Source: Bacteroidota bacterium | GTDB taxonomy: Bacteria > Bacteroidota > Bacteroidia > Bacteroidales > VadinHA17 | Direction: 5' to 3' | NCBI GenBank assembly: GCA_030628785.1 | Contig: DAOVQI010000166.1 | Location: 1-6,948, forward strand | DNA: 6,948 nucleotides | Notes under the pieces: generated by a model | Seen by the model: only the letters and a program-made list of their open reading frames with translations | What the model was told of the DNA's origin: nothing | The model's database searches: none | Translations under genes and position numbers: made by a program | In this document: positions 1 through 5,984 of the stretch, in pieces | Layout of the letters: each line of letters begins with the position of its first letter | Position numbering within the stretch: position 1 is the stretch's first letter

Positions 1-1240
1 CGTCAATGATTACCGCATAGTTGCGGGTCGGGAGCTCTCCAATCTTATCTAAAACAAAAGGGAATTTCTGAAGGGTGGTGATAATAATATTGGAGCCTTT
101 CTCCAGGGCTTCGGCAAGCTGACCGGAATGCTTATCTATTTTCTGAACGACTCCCTGTTTATGCTCAAATTGGTATATGGTGTTTTGCAGTTGTTGGTCC
201 AGGACCCTTCTGTCGGTTACGACAATCACCGAATTAAAGACTCTTTTATCGTTGGCATCGTGCAGGCTGGCAAGGCGGTATGACAGCCATGCGATAGAAT
301 TGCTCTTCCCGCTTCCCGCGGAATGCTGTACCAGGTAATTTTTCCCTGAACCTCTCTTTTTGGCATCAGCGGTAAGTTTCCTTACTACATCTAACTGGTG
401 GAACCTGGGAAATATTAATTTTTCCTTTTTCTTCTTTTGTCCGCTGAAGTCATACTCTTCCACCTCAAGATGCAGGAATCTGCCAATGATATCCATGAGG
501 GAATTTTTAGCCAGGATGTTTTCCCAGAGGTATGAAGTACGGTATCCGTTTGGATTGGGAGGGTTGCCTGCTCCGTTATTATATCCTAAGTTGAATGGCA
601 GGTACTTTGTATTTTTACCTTTAAGGCGGGTGGTCATATAGATTGTATCGGTATCAACCGCGAAATGGACCAGGGCTCTTTTCTTAAACTGGAATATTTG
701 AGCTTTGGGATCTCTGTCGTAAGCAAATTGTTTCTTCGCATCCGAAACATCCTGACCTGTGAACTGGTTTTTCAGTTCCATGGTAACAACAGGAAGACCG
801 TTAAGGAACAGGACAATATCCAGGGAATTTTCGTTCCGGGGATCATAATGGAGTTGTCTGATAATCTTTAATTGGTTCAGGTTATAAAGTCTTTCCGATT
901 CGGGGTTCAGGGCGGTTTCGGGCCGGAAATAAGCCATTTTGAACTTAACACCGTAATCGGTAAATCCTTTCCGGTACACGTCAAGGATGCCTCTTAAATC
1001 CAGTTCACGGACCAGCCGGTTGATGACTTTGGTCTCCACATCCGCTCCATGAACTTTGGAAATCTTTTCCCATGCTTTAGACTGGGAGGTTTGCAGGAAA
1101 GAGATAACGGTTGACCTGTCCAGTGCCAGTTTACGGTCAAAGTCCTCTTGAAGGCCTTTTTGAAAACCTCCTGAAGTCAGCAGGCTATGTTCGATGGATT
1201 CTTCGAAGGTTTGTTCGGTGTGTATATTAGTTGTGCTCAT
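1..1240 (-). CDS. hsdR: Type I restriction endonuclease subunit R (HsdR), N-terminal 413 residues, cut by the window edge
   Basis: HsdR is the motor and nuclease of a type I restriction enzyme: with HsdM and HsdS it binds unmodified DNA, pulls it in using ATP and cuts at a distance. I translated the minus strand from ATG at 1240 without a break to D413 at the edge. Residues about 90-175 are the HSDR_N nuclease domain, with D141 and E155-x-K157 (MELKNQF) as the PD-(D/E)xK catalytic set; the spacing equals D151/E165/K167 of EcoR124I, from memory. The helicase part follows: Q282 in a FPRFHQLD Q-motif, Walker A HSAGSGKS at 306-313, motif Ia VIVVTDRR at 338-345, motif Ib IIITTLQKF at 385-393, and the start of the DEAD/DEAH box (VIID, 410-413) at the edge. 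An in-frame TAA lies five codons before the start. The family is usually near 1000 residues, so over half is outside. It is 425 bp from hsdS and may have its own promoter, though I found no good box. Confidence 0.96.
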   Translation of the reverse strand, partial: MSTTNIHTEQTFEESIEHSLLTSGGFQKGLQEDFDRKLALDRSTVISFLQTSQSKAWEKISKVHGADVETKVINRLVRELDLRGILDVYRKGFTDYGVKFKMAYFRPETALNPESERLYNLNQLKIIRQLHYDPRNENSLDIVLFLNGLPVVTMELKNQFTGQDVSDAKKQFAYDRDPKAQIFQFKKRALVHFAVDTDTIYMTTRLKGKNTKYLPFNLGYNNGAGNPPNPNGYRTSYLWENILAKNSLMDIIGRFLHLEVEEYDFSGQKKKKEKLIFPRFHQLDVVRKLTADAKKRGSGKNYLVQHSAGSGKSNSIAWLSYRLASLHDANDKRVFNSVIVVTDRRVLDQQLQNTIYQFEHKQGVVQKIDKHSGQLAEALEKGSNIIITTLQKFPFVLDKIGELPTRNYAVIID

Positions 1241-1343
1241 TTCAATCTTAAATTATTTCAGCCTCTTGAATTTGTTATGATTCATCCGGATAATGCATAG
1301 GTAAATATTAGTTTCTCTCAACATTAAAATTACTATCCAAAGA

Positions 1344-1388
1344 CAAGGCAATCGGCCTTGGATTCCTGACCGACTGGCGCCGGTTAGG
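1344..1388. repeat. Two adjacent short hairpins, probable dispersed palindromic repeat
   Basis: The first hairpin is CAAGGC (1344-1349), a 5-nt loop, and GCCTTG (1355-1360). The second is CCTGACCG (1365-1372), an 8-nt loop, and CGGTTAGG (1381-1388): eight pairs counting one G-T. The GC-rich sequence stands out from its AT-rich surroundings, as dispersed intergenic palindromes of environmental Bacteroidota often do. It could act as an RNA roadblock or a weak terminator between hsdS and hsdR, but no T-run follows on the minus strand. Confidence 0.6.
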
Positions 1389-1424
1389 CGGGATTGTAGT
1401 AAGACCGCAATATAAATAAGAATA

Positions 1425-1543
1425 GAACACGGATGACACGGATGACACGGATTTAAAATATTTATGCATCAAACTTCATTTTCTATCATTTGTAAATATC
1501 TTTTTTTCTGTGTATATCTGTGTTATCTGTGTCATCCGTGTTC
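1425..1543. repeat. Long inverted repeat made of 9-bp units
   Basis: The left arm (1425-1452) holds nearly three tandem copies of GATGACACG. The right arm (1516-1543) is its reverse complement in 25 of 28 positions. All three mismatches are G (left) opposite T (right), at 1440/1528, 1444/1524 and 1449/1519, so a plus-strand RNA could form a continuous 28-bp stem with three G-U pairs around a 63-nt AT-rich loop. A minus-strand RNA, which is the direction of hsdS and hsdR, would instead have three A-C mismatches. No protein is encoded. The arms resemble a common intergenic repeat type of Bacteroidota (recollection, not searched). Confidence 0.8.
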
Positions 1544-1559
1544 CATATAATTGGTTTTC

Positions 1560-1589
1560 TTCTACAATAATCGAACACTGATAGTGTTC
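1560..1589 (+). repeat. Hairpin repeat, copy A (conserved 12-mer plus 7-bp stem)
   Basis: TTCTACAATAAT (1560-1571) is followed after one base by GAACACT (1573-1579), loop GAT, and AGTGTTC (1583-1589). A second copy of the exact 12-mer, followed by a hairpin of the same dimensions but different sequence, lies at 4915-4944 in the same orientation. Downstream of the stem both copies carry a related tract (TCTGATAAATTA here, TCTGTAAACATTA there). Strand is given as the direction in which the 12-mer precedes the hairpin. Confidence 0.75.
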
Positions 1590-1665
1590 TCTGATAAATT
1601 ATATCAATACGCTAAACGGTTCCTCTCAAGGGGATGCTTTTGGCAAATTTCCAATTCTCAATCCG

Positions 1666-2922
1666 CTAAGCGGGTATAATTTTTCCCGTCACCGCCTCCG
1701 AAATCAATGTGGTTTTGTATTCTTTTAATAATTCTATTTGCTTCTGGGTTTTTTCGATGATTGCATCGATCCGTCCCGTTTCACGATGGATATGGGTAGC
1801 GATTGCAATTTGTTCGGGAACAGGTGGAAGTGTAATAACAACATTCTTAATAGAATCTACACCTAGTCCAAACCTAGTAATTCCATTGGCTGCAACAGAA
1901 AAATTTTTGTTAAAAGCTTTCGACTGAAATAGTCTAAACAAATATTCTCCGTTTAAATCGGATTTGTTTGATCTAATTTGTGCTAAGTGATAGCCACATA
2001 ATAAATTATCTTTTTCAATTTTCACTAAAGCAGGAACAGCAATGTCATCTGGTGTTTCAGAGTCTTTTGTAATTAAAACATCATCTATTATTAATTTGAA
2101 TTTCTCAATTTCATTATTGTTTGCTGTTGCTTTCATAAAAGTAATTGAATTATCAATAATTTCATTCATATAAACATCTACGTAATTACATAATAAAACA
2201 GATAATTCACCTTCATTACTTTTTTTATCAACATTGCTTGGTTGCACCATTGATACATACTTCAACCTTTTCACCTTCCAATGCTCTGGTATCTCTCCCA
2301 GCCATTCGATGCCTGAGTCTTTCATGGGAACTTTGGGATCGAGACCTTTGGTCACTGCCTGGTTGATAAGTGCAGTACGCTCTTCTTTTTTTAGCTCAAC
2401 CAACTTCTGCTTTTTCTCTATCTGGGCATCTATCTGAGAGCATTTCTGGTCAAGGAAGGAAGCAATTTTTTTCTGTTCTGAATAATCCCAAATAAAAATC
2501 GGAATCTGACCTAATCCCCATTCACTAATTGCAGGATAGCTTACGCCTGTTGACCTGGCACAAACATCTTCAATAAAATCATTTGATAGGACAGAGTAAT
2601 AAAGGTACTTTGGGTGGACTCCCTTATTTGGAGTAAGAACTGCAAATCCTGTTGAAGCGATTGTATTTGTATCTATTACTTCAAAATGGCACACTGACTT
2701 TAAATAAGTTCTAACTGTTGATATAATTGTGTCTCCTACATGGACAATTCTTCTTGCTCTTGACGGTGATTCAGCAAAACTTAATTCAATTAGGTCTTGT
2801 TTTATATCCCCAGTTCCAATAGAACTGATATCTATGTAATTAAAAACATAATCATCAGCTGTACTGTTATTTAGCACATCACGATTAATTTTCGCAATAT
2901 ATTTTAACTTTTTCTGTTTCAA
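1666..2922 (-). CDS. hsdS: Type I restriction-modification specificity subunit S (HsdS)
   Basis: HsdS reads the DNA target for both methylation and restriction. At 418 residues it has the usual full-length two-repeat layout. Target recognition domain 1 spans about 5-148. A central helical spacer follows at about 148-192 (SEQKKIASFLDQKCSQIDAQ). The linker characteristic of the family (GLDPKVPMKDSGIEWLGEIP, 193-212) leads into domain 2 at about 213-365, and the terminal helical repeat (PPVPEQIAIATHIH...) covers 366-418. The halves echo each other: KLKYIAKI at 5-12 and RLKYVSMV at 219-226. The start is TTG at 2922, because an in-frame TAG lies five codons upstream and no ATG is near; it overlaps the hsdM stop as TTGA, which fits translational coupling. 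The recognition domains are AT-rich (13 and 20 G+C in two 60-base samples) while the linker has 30 of 60, a mosaic typical of exchanged specificity domains. The target sequence cannot be predicted by eye. Confidence 0.95.
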   Translation of the reverse strand: MKQKKLKYIAKINRDVLNNSTADDYVFNYIDISSIGTGDIKQDLIELSFAESPSRARRIVHVGDTIISTVRTYLKSVCHFEVIDTNTIASTGFAVLTPNKGVHPKYLYYSVLSNDFIEDVCARSTGVSYPAISEWGLGQIPIFIWDYSEQKKIASFLDQKCSQIDAQIEKKQKLVELKKEERTALINQAVTKGLDPKVPMKDSGIEWLGEIPEHWKVKRLKYVSMVQPSNVDKKSNEGELSVLLCNYVDVYMNEIIDNSITFMKATANNNEIEKFKLIIDDVLITKDSETPDDIAVPALVKIEKDNLLCGYHLAQIRSNKSDLNGEYLFRLFQSKAFNKNFSVAANGITRFGLGVDSIKNVVITLPPVPEQIAIATHIHRETGRIDAIIEKTQKQIELLKEYKTTLISEAVTGKIIPA

Positions 2923-4640
2923 AGTTCGAGAATACTACCAGTGATTTGTTTTATTAAGTTTTCTATTTCAGAAATATCACTCTTAATATCAGATAAGGGG
3001 CGTAATTGATTGTATTTATAAAAGTGCATAGTCATAGGTATTTCATAGCCTATTTTTGTTTTCGTTTTATTTATCCAAGCGTCTGGCACATGCGGCAAAA
3101 CCTCCCGTTCAAAGTATTTCCGGATATCTTCTTTCAAGGGCACGTTTTCATAATCTCTTAGATTGGTGTCGGGTTTGGGTTGTCCTTTGGAATCCCTGAT
3201 AATATTCCCATTTTGGTCTCGTAAAGGTCGCTCCACCGTAATGCGGTTGTAACCATAGTCTTCGTTATCGAATATTTTGCTGTATTCCCCTTCCTCAAAG
3301 TCGCCATAAATGCGGGTAATTTCGGCAATCTGGTCGTCGGTGATGTAATTCCGTTTATTCCCAAGGCTTTTGGACATTTTCTCATAGAAGGAGACTGCAT
3401 TGATAAGCTGGATTTTACCTTTACGGTTATCAGGTTTACGATTGGTCACAAACCACAGGTAAGTGAATATGCCTGTATTATAAAACAACTGGTCGGGCAG
3501 GGCTATGATGGCTTCCAGCATATCGTTCTCGATAATCCATTTACGGATATTGCTTTCCCCGCTTCCTGCTCCCCCGGAAAACAATGGGGAACCGTTAAAC
3601 ACAATACCAATTCTTGAACCCCCGTCTGTTGGTCTCATTTTTGATATTAAATGCAGCAGGAAAAGGAAGGACCCGTCGCTGATACGGGGTAATCCTGCAC
3701 CAAACCTGCCGCCAAATCCCAGTTCCTCGTGTTCCCTTTTCACCTCTTTTTGTACCTTTTTCCACTCCACTCCAAAGGGGGGATTGGTCAACATGTAAGA
3801 ATATTTTGAACCGGCAAAATGGTCATTGGACAGGCTGTTCCCAAGCTTTATGTTGTCTGCTTCGTGTCCTTTTACCATTTGGTCGGCTTTGGAAATGGCA
3901 TAGGATTCAGGGTTCAGTTCCTGTCCAAATACTTCCAGGTGAGCATTGGGATTAAGCTCTGCCAAGTATTCTTCGGCTATGCTCAGCATGCCTGAGGTTC
4001 CTGCACAGCAATCATACATGGTCTCCACTTTTCCTTCCCTGGTCAGAATGTCACGGTCGTTCAGGAAGAGGATGTTAACCATTAAGCGGATAACCTCCCT
4101 TGGAGTGAAGTGCTCTCCGGCCGTTTCATTGGAGATTTCAGAAAATTTACGAATAAGTTCCTCGAAGATATATCCCATATGGTTGTTGGATACTTTGTCG
4201 GGGTGGATATTTATCTCCTGGAACTGCTTCGTCACCATGAACAGCAGATTGGCATCATCCAGGCGTGTTATTTGTTCATCGAGTTTGAAATGCTCGAAGA
4301 TTTCCCTTGCATTATCCGAAAAGCCGTTGATGTAAGCCCGCAGGTTTGCTGCGATGTTTTCCGGGTCGGCTATCAGTTTGTCAAAATCGTACTTACTTCT
4401 ATTGTGGAATTTGTAACCCGCTTCTTTATTGAGAATAGGGTCGATGTTTTGGATTTTCATTTTCCGGACATGGGCAAGCTTTTCAAGAACCTTTTCCTTG
4501 GCAGGTTGGAGAACACAATCCAGTCGCCTTAAAATCGTAAAAGGCAGAATAACCCTGCCATACTCGGATTGTTTATAATCGCCTCGCAATAGTTCTGCTA
4601 TGCTCCATATGAAATTAGCTGTTTCCCCGAAGTTTTTCAT
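2919..4640 (-). CDS. hsdM: Type I restriction-modification DNA methyltransferase subunit M (HsdM)
   Basis: HsdM transfers a methyl group from S-adenosylmethionine to adenine N6 in the target chosen by HsdS. The 573-residue protein opens with the HsdM N-terminal helical domain (NFIWSIAELLRGDYKQSEYG, residues 8-27). The N6-adenine methyltransferase domain starts near 177 (HFTPREVIRLM), with a motif I variant DCCAGTSG at 210-217 in place of DPACGTGG, and the catalytic motif IV NPPF at 286-289. The C-terminal part includes a conserved KIGYEIPMTMHFYKY stretch at 529-543 and a helical tail (about 550-573) that normally docks on HsdS. The start is ATG at 4640, with an in-frame TAA four codons upstream. 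It is the first gene of its operon, and the stop TGA overlaps the TTG start of hsdS. The final 150 or so bases are AT-rich (16 G+C of 60 at 3001-3060) while the gene body is not (34 of 60 at 3661-3720). I see no frameshift. Confidence 0.97.
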   Translation of the reverse strand: MKNFGETANFIWSIAELLRGDYKQSEYGRVILPFTILRRLDCVLQPAKEKVLEKLAHVRKMKIQNIDPILNKEAGYKFHNRSKYDFDKLIADPENIAANLRAYINGFSDNAREIFEHFKLDEQITRLDDANLLFMVTKQFQEINIHPDKVSNNHMGYIFEELIRKFSEISNETAGEHFTPREVIRLMVNILFLNDRDILTREGKVETMYDCCAGTSGMLSIAEEYLAELNPNAHLEVFGQELNPESYAISKADQMVKGHEADNIKLGNSLSNDHFAGSKYSYMLTNPPFGVEWKKVQKEVKREHEELGFGGRFGAGLPRISDGSFLFLLHLISKMRPTDGGSRIGIVFNGSPLFSGGAGSGESNIRKWIIENDMLEAIIALPDQLFYNTGIFTYLWFVTNRKPDNRKGKIQLINAVSFYEKMSKSLGNKRNYITDDQIAEITRIYGDFEEGEYSKIFDNEDYGYNRITVERPLRDQNGNIIRDSKGQPKPDTNLRDYENVPLKEDIRKYFEREVLPHVPDAWINKTKTKIGYEIPMTMHFYKYNQLRPLSDIKSDISEIENLIKQITGSILEL

Positions 4641-4664
4641 TAAGTTCTTTTATAAAATTAAAGT

Positions 4665-4672
4665 CAAATTTA
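4665..4672 (-). promoter_or_regulatory. Possible -7 box of the hsdM promoter
   Basis: Read on the minus strand, TAAATTTG matches the Bacteroidota -7 consensus TAnnTTTG exactly and lies 24 bp before the hsdM ATG, which would give a very short leader. The nearest TTG on that strand (4689-4687) is only 14 nt further up, shorter than the usual 17-23, so the -33 element is weak. The box may also arise by chance in AT-rich DNA. Confidence 0.4.
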
Positions 4673-4798
4673 ACCAATCACTTGCTCAATTCATAAGGAT
4701 TTACGTATAATTTAGGACAGTAACTGATCAGTCGGGCGGGAAGCTATGATTTACTACTAATTTTGTCGATTAGTCCTATAAAGGATATTTTTCCTGTT

Positions 4799-4894
4799 CC
4801 GGTCCATGAACTAAACCCCGATAGCTATCGGAGTGTTCTCACGAACGCAGTGAGTAACCGATATCTCCCGGTTGAGATCAGGTAGTTGGACCGG
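4799..4894. repeat. 96-bp composite palindromic element with three nested hairpins
   Basis: The outer arms CCGGTCCA (4799-4806) and TGGACCGG (4887-4894) pair perfectly. The stem continues as ACTA (4810-4813) with TAGT (4883-4886) across a 3-nt bulge. Inside are three hairpins in a row: the perfect 14-bp palindrome CCGATAGCTATCGG (4818-4831), CTCAC/GTGAG (4838-4842 and 4850-4854), and ATCTC/GAGAT (4863-4867 and 4874-4878). The result is a cloverleaf-like fold on either strand. It encodes nothing. It looks like a non-autonomous dispersed element or a structured RNA; parts of it remind me of repeats common in Bacteroidota intergenic DNA, which I could not verify here. Confidence 0.75.
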
Positions 4895-4914
4895 TATTCT
4901 TTTATACATCCTAA

Positions 4915-4944
4915 TTCTACAATAATGTGACCCCGCCGGGGTCA
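4915..4944 (+). repeat. Hairpin repeat, copy B (conserved 12-mer plus 7-bp stem)
   Basis: TTCTACAATAAT (4915-4926) is followed after one base by TGACCCC (4928-4934), loop GCC and GGGGTCA (4938-4944). The 12-mer is identical to that of copy A at 1560-1571, and the stem and loop have the same lengths but a different sequence. TTCTTTCTG follows, so a weak terminator role on the plus strand is possible, but no plus-strand gene lies upstream to terminate. Confidence 0.75.
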
Positions 4945-5050
4945 TTCTTTCTGTAAACATTAGGTTAATTAATTTCCGGCTTATCATTCTATAATTTTCA
5001 ACCGTTAGTTTAATATTTTTTTTACTTTTACTACGTTTTTAATCTAACCT

Positions 5051-5079
5051 GAAAAATTTATGAATTCTATGAATTTTTC
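5051..5079. repeat. AT-rich hairpin, first of three before the TIGR04255 operon
   Basis: GAAAAATT (5051-5058) pairs with AATTTTTC (5072-5079) around a 13-nt loop that contains GAATTC. The preceding CTAACC (5044-5049) can alternatively pair with GGTTAG (5139-5144), enclosing this hairpin and the next. Because the sequence is AT-rich, this hairpin alone would be weak evidence; its position beside two longer ones makes it worth recording. Confidence 0.5.
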
Positions 5080-5081
5080 TG

Positions 5082-5138
5082 CTGACGTAAGAAAAACCAA
5101 TAGTTGAGAATTCTCAACTATTGATTTTTCTCAGTCAG
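5082..5138. repeat. Extended palindrome with a perfect 26-bp core
   Basis: The half-site CAATAGTTGAGAA (5098-5110) is followed directly by its reverse complement (5111-5123), with no spacer. After one mismatch (5097/5124) the symmetry continues as GAAAAA (5091-5096) with TTTTTC (5125-5130), and after a small internal loop as CTGAC (5082-5086) with GTCAG (5134-5138). As DNA this could be an operator for a dimeric regulator or a cruciform; as RNA it makes a long stem about 110 nt ahead of the start at 5250. It is the strongest dyad in the window. Confidence 0.85.
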
Positions 5139-5140
5139 GG

Positions 5141-5200
5141 TTAGCCTGTACTATTCATAAATATTGAAAAATGATAATATTTATGAATACGTCAGGCTAA
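5141..5200. repeat. Long hairpin just upstream of the TIGR04255 operon
   Basis: TTAGCCTG (5141-5148) pairs with CAGGCTAA (5193-5200). After a 3x3 internal loop and one T-A pair, ATTCATAAATATT (5153-5165) pairs perfectly with AATATTTATGAAT (5176-5188) around the 10-nt loop GAAAAATGAT. It ends 49 bp before the ATG of the first gene. It could be a leader-RNA structure, an attenuator lacking a T-run directly after it, or half of a small inverted-repeat element. Confidence 0.8.
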
Positions 5201-5249
5201 AATATTTTTTCATAAATTGTCTTAAATAGTATTATTTGATCTCGTAATA

Positions 5250-5972
5250 ATGGAATTACCAAGAAAAATTGATCCATGCCCAATTGTTGATGCAATAATT
5301 GAAATCCGTTTTTCAACAAATATTCATCCAAGTGCTGTTTTTGGAGTAATTTACAATGAATTTAAAGATAAATACCCTACGGTTGAGAAATTACCTATTT
5401 TGGATATCCCTGAACAAATACGCGAAAAGGATATTAATTTAATTTTTAAGCCATACTATACTCTAAAAAATGGTAACAATCTTATTCAAGTCGGTCCTCG
5501 GGTTTTATCAATAAACCAACCAGATATCTATAAAGGATGGGATAATTATTCTGCAACAATATATGAAATCTTTGGGAAAGTTAAGAAGTTGAATATCGTT
5601 AGTACTATAAAAAGACTTGGTATTAGATACACAAATTTTTTCAAGGAGATAGATATATTTGAAAAAATAAATCTAAAAATATTATTTGGTGATAATCAAC
5701 TATTAGGAGACCCAACATTTATTAGAATAGAATTACCTGATGAGGATTTTTCAAATCTATTGCAAATTGCCAATAAGGCAAATTATTCAAAGAAAGAAAA
5801 AACATCTGTAATTGGATCGATTATTGATATTGATACTATGCTTGATAAAAATTTAAATTCCTTTTTTAGAGACACTAAGAAAATTATTGAGAAAGGACAT
5901 TTAATAGAGAAGAAATTGTTTTTTGAATTATTAAAGCCGGCTTTTTTAAAAACATTAAATCCAATTTATTAA
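5250..5972 (+). CDS. TIGR04255 family protein of unknown function
   Basis: The 240-residue protein matches, from memory, the sporadically distributed TIGR04255 family. The N-terminal PIVDAIIEIRF (11-21) equals the family's P-x-v-e-a-i-f-e-i-R-F opening, LIQVGPRVLSIN is at 78-89, LGIRYTNFFKEID (123-135) corresponds to the family's LRYiN signature, and the C-terminal helix GHLIEKKLFFELL (216-228) fits its usual ending. The length is typical. There is no signal peptide or membrane segment, so it should be cytoplasmic. No catalytic motif is evident and the family's biochemical role is not known to me. The start is ATG at 5250, nine codons after an in-frame TAA, with no strong Shine-Dalgarno. It is the first of three genes, 12 bp before the next. 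The DNA is markedly AT-rich (12 G+C of 60 at 5641-5700), unlike hsdM and hsdR, suggesting separate acquisition. Confidence 0.85.
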   Translation: MELPRKIDPCPIVDAIIEIRFSTNIHPSAVFGVIYNEFKDKYPTVEKLPILDIPEQIREKDINLIFKPYYTLKNGNNLIQVGPRVLSINQPDIYKGWDNYSATIYEIFGKVKKLNIVSTIKRLGIRYTNFFKEIDIFEKINLKILFGDNQLLGDPTFIRIELPDEDFSNLLQIANKANYSKKEKTSVIGSIIDIDTMLDKNLNSFFRDTKKIIEKGHLIEKKLFFELLKPAFLKTLNPIY

Positions 5973-5984
5973 ATTGAGTAAGTA

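Larger units (their letters stand above)
1241..1665. other. Gene-free hsdS-hsdR gap filled with inverted repeats
   Basis: I see no credible gene in these 425 bp. They contain two adjacent short hairpins (1344-1388), a long inverted repeat built from 9-bp units (1425-1543) and a hairpin repeat shared with the far side of hsdM (1560-1589); these are listed separately. No clear TAnnTTTG promoter for hsdR was found on the minus strand. In many type I loci this gap is short or carries an accessory gene; here only repeats remain, either because such elements gathered here or because a gene was lost. The second possibility is inference only. Confidence 0.7.
4641..5249. other. Divergent intergenic region with promoters and stacked palindromes
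   Basis: This 609-bp stretch separates hsdM (leftward) from the TIGR04255 operon (rightward). I found no coding region in it. From left to right it holds a likely hsdM promoter box (4665-4672), an ACTGATCAGT palindrome (4723-4732), a 96-bp composite palindromic element (4799-4894), copy B of the hairpin repeat (4915-4944), an AT-rich spacer without visible structure (about 4963-5043), three hairpins (5051-5200) and a 49-bp leader up to the start at 5250. The rightward promoter is unclear: the nearest candidate is TA at 5230-5231 and TTTG at 5235-5238, one base off the TAnnTTTG spacing. Confidence 0.75.

Noticed and set aside
360..871. Two plus-strand open frames inside the hsdR region
   Set aside because: They lie opposite the intact hsdR frame, which carries the nuclease and helicase motifs, and their products show no family resemblance.
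1425..1543. CRISPR-like array
   Set aside because: The repeating unit is only 9 bp, directly tandem without spacers, and the two blocks are inverted relative to each other.
1663..1673. Intrinsic terminator at the end of hsdS (CCGC-TAA-GCGG)
   Set aside because: The stem is only four pairs, overlaps the stop codon, and no T-run follows on the minus strand.
1709..2437. Plus-strand open frames opposite hsdS
   Set aside because: Antisense to a full-length HsdS; the predicted peptides are low-quality hydrophobic and serine-rich strings.
3505..4532. Three plus-strand open frames opposite hsdM
   Set aside because: They are antisense shadows of the methyltransferase gene; the minus strand encodes the complete protein with all motifs.
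1560..4944. Composite transposon with the hairpin repeats as ends
   Set aside because: No transposase lies between the repeats and their shared sequence is too short to be insertion-sequence ends.
5230..5238. Promoter box of the TIGR04255 operon
   Set aside because: TA and TTTG are three bases apart instead of two and no TTG lies at the right distance, so it is mentioned only as a weak candidate.
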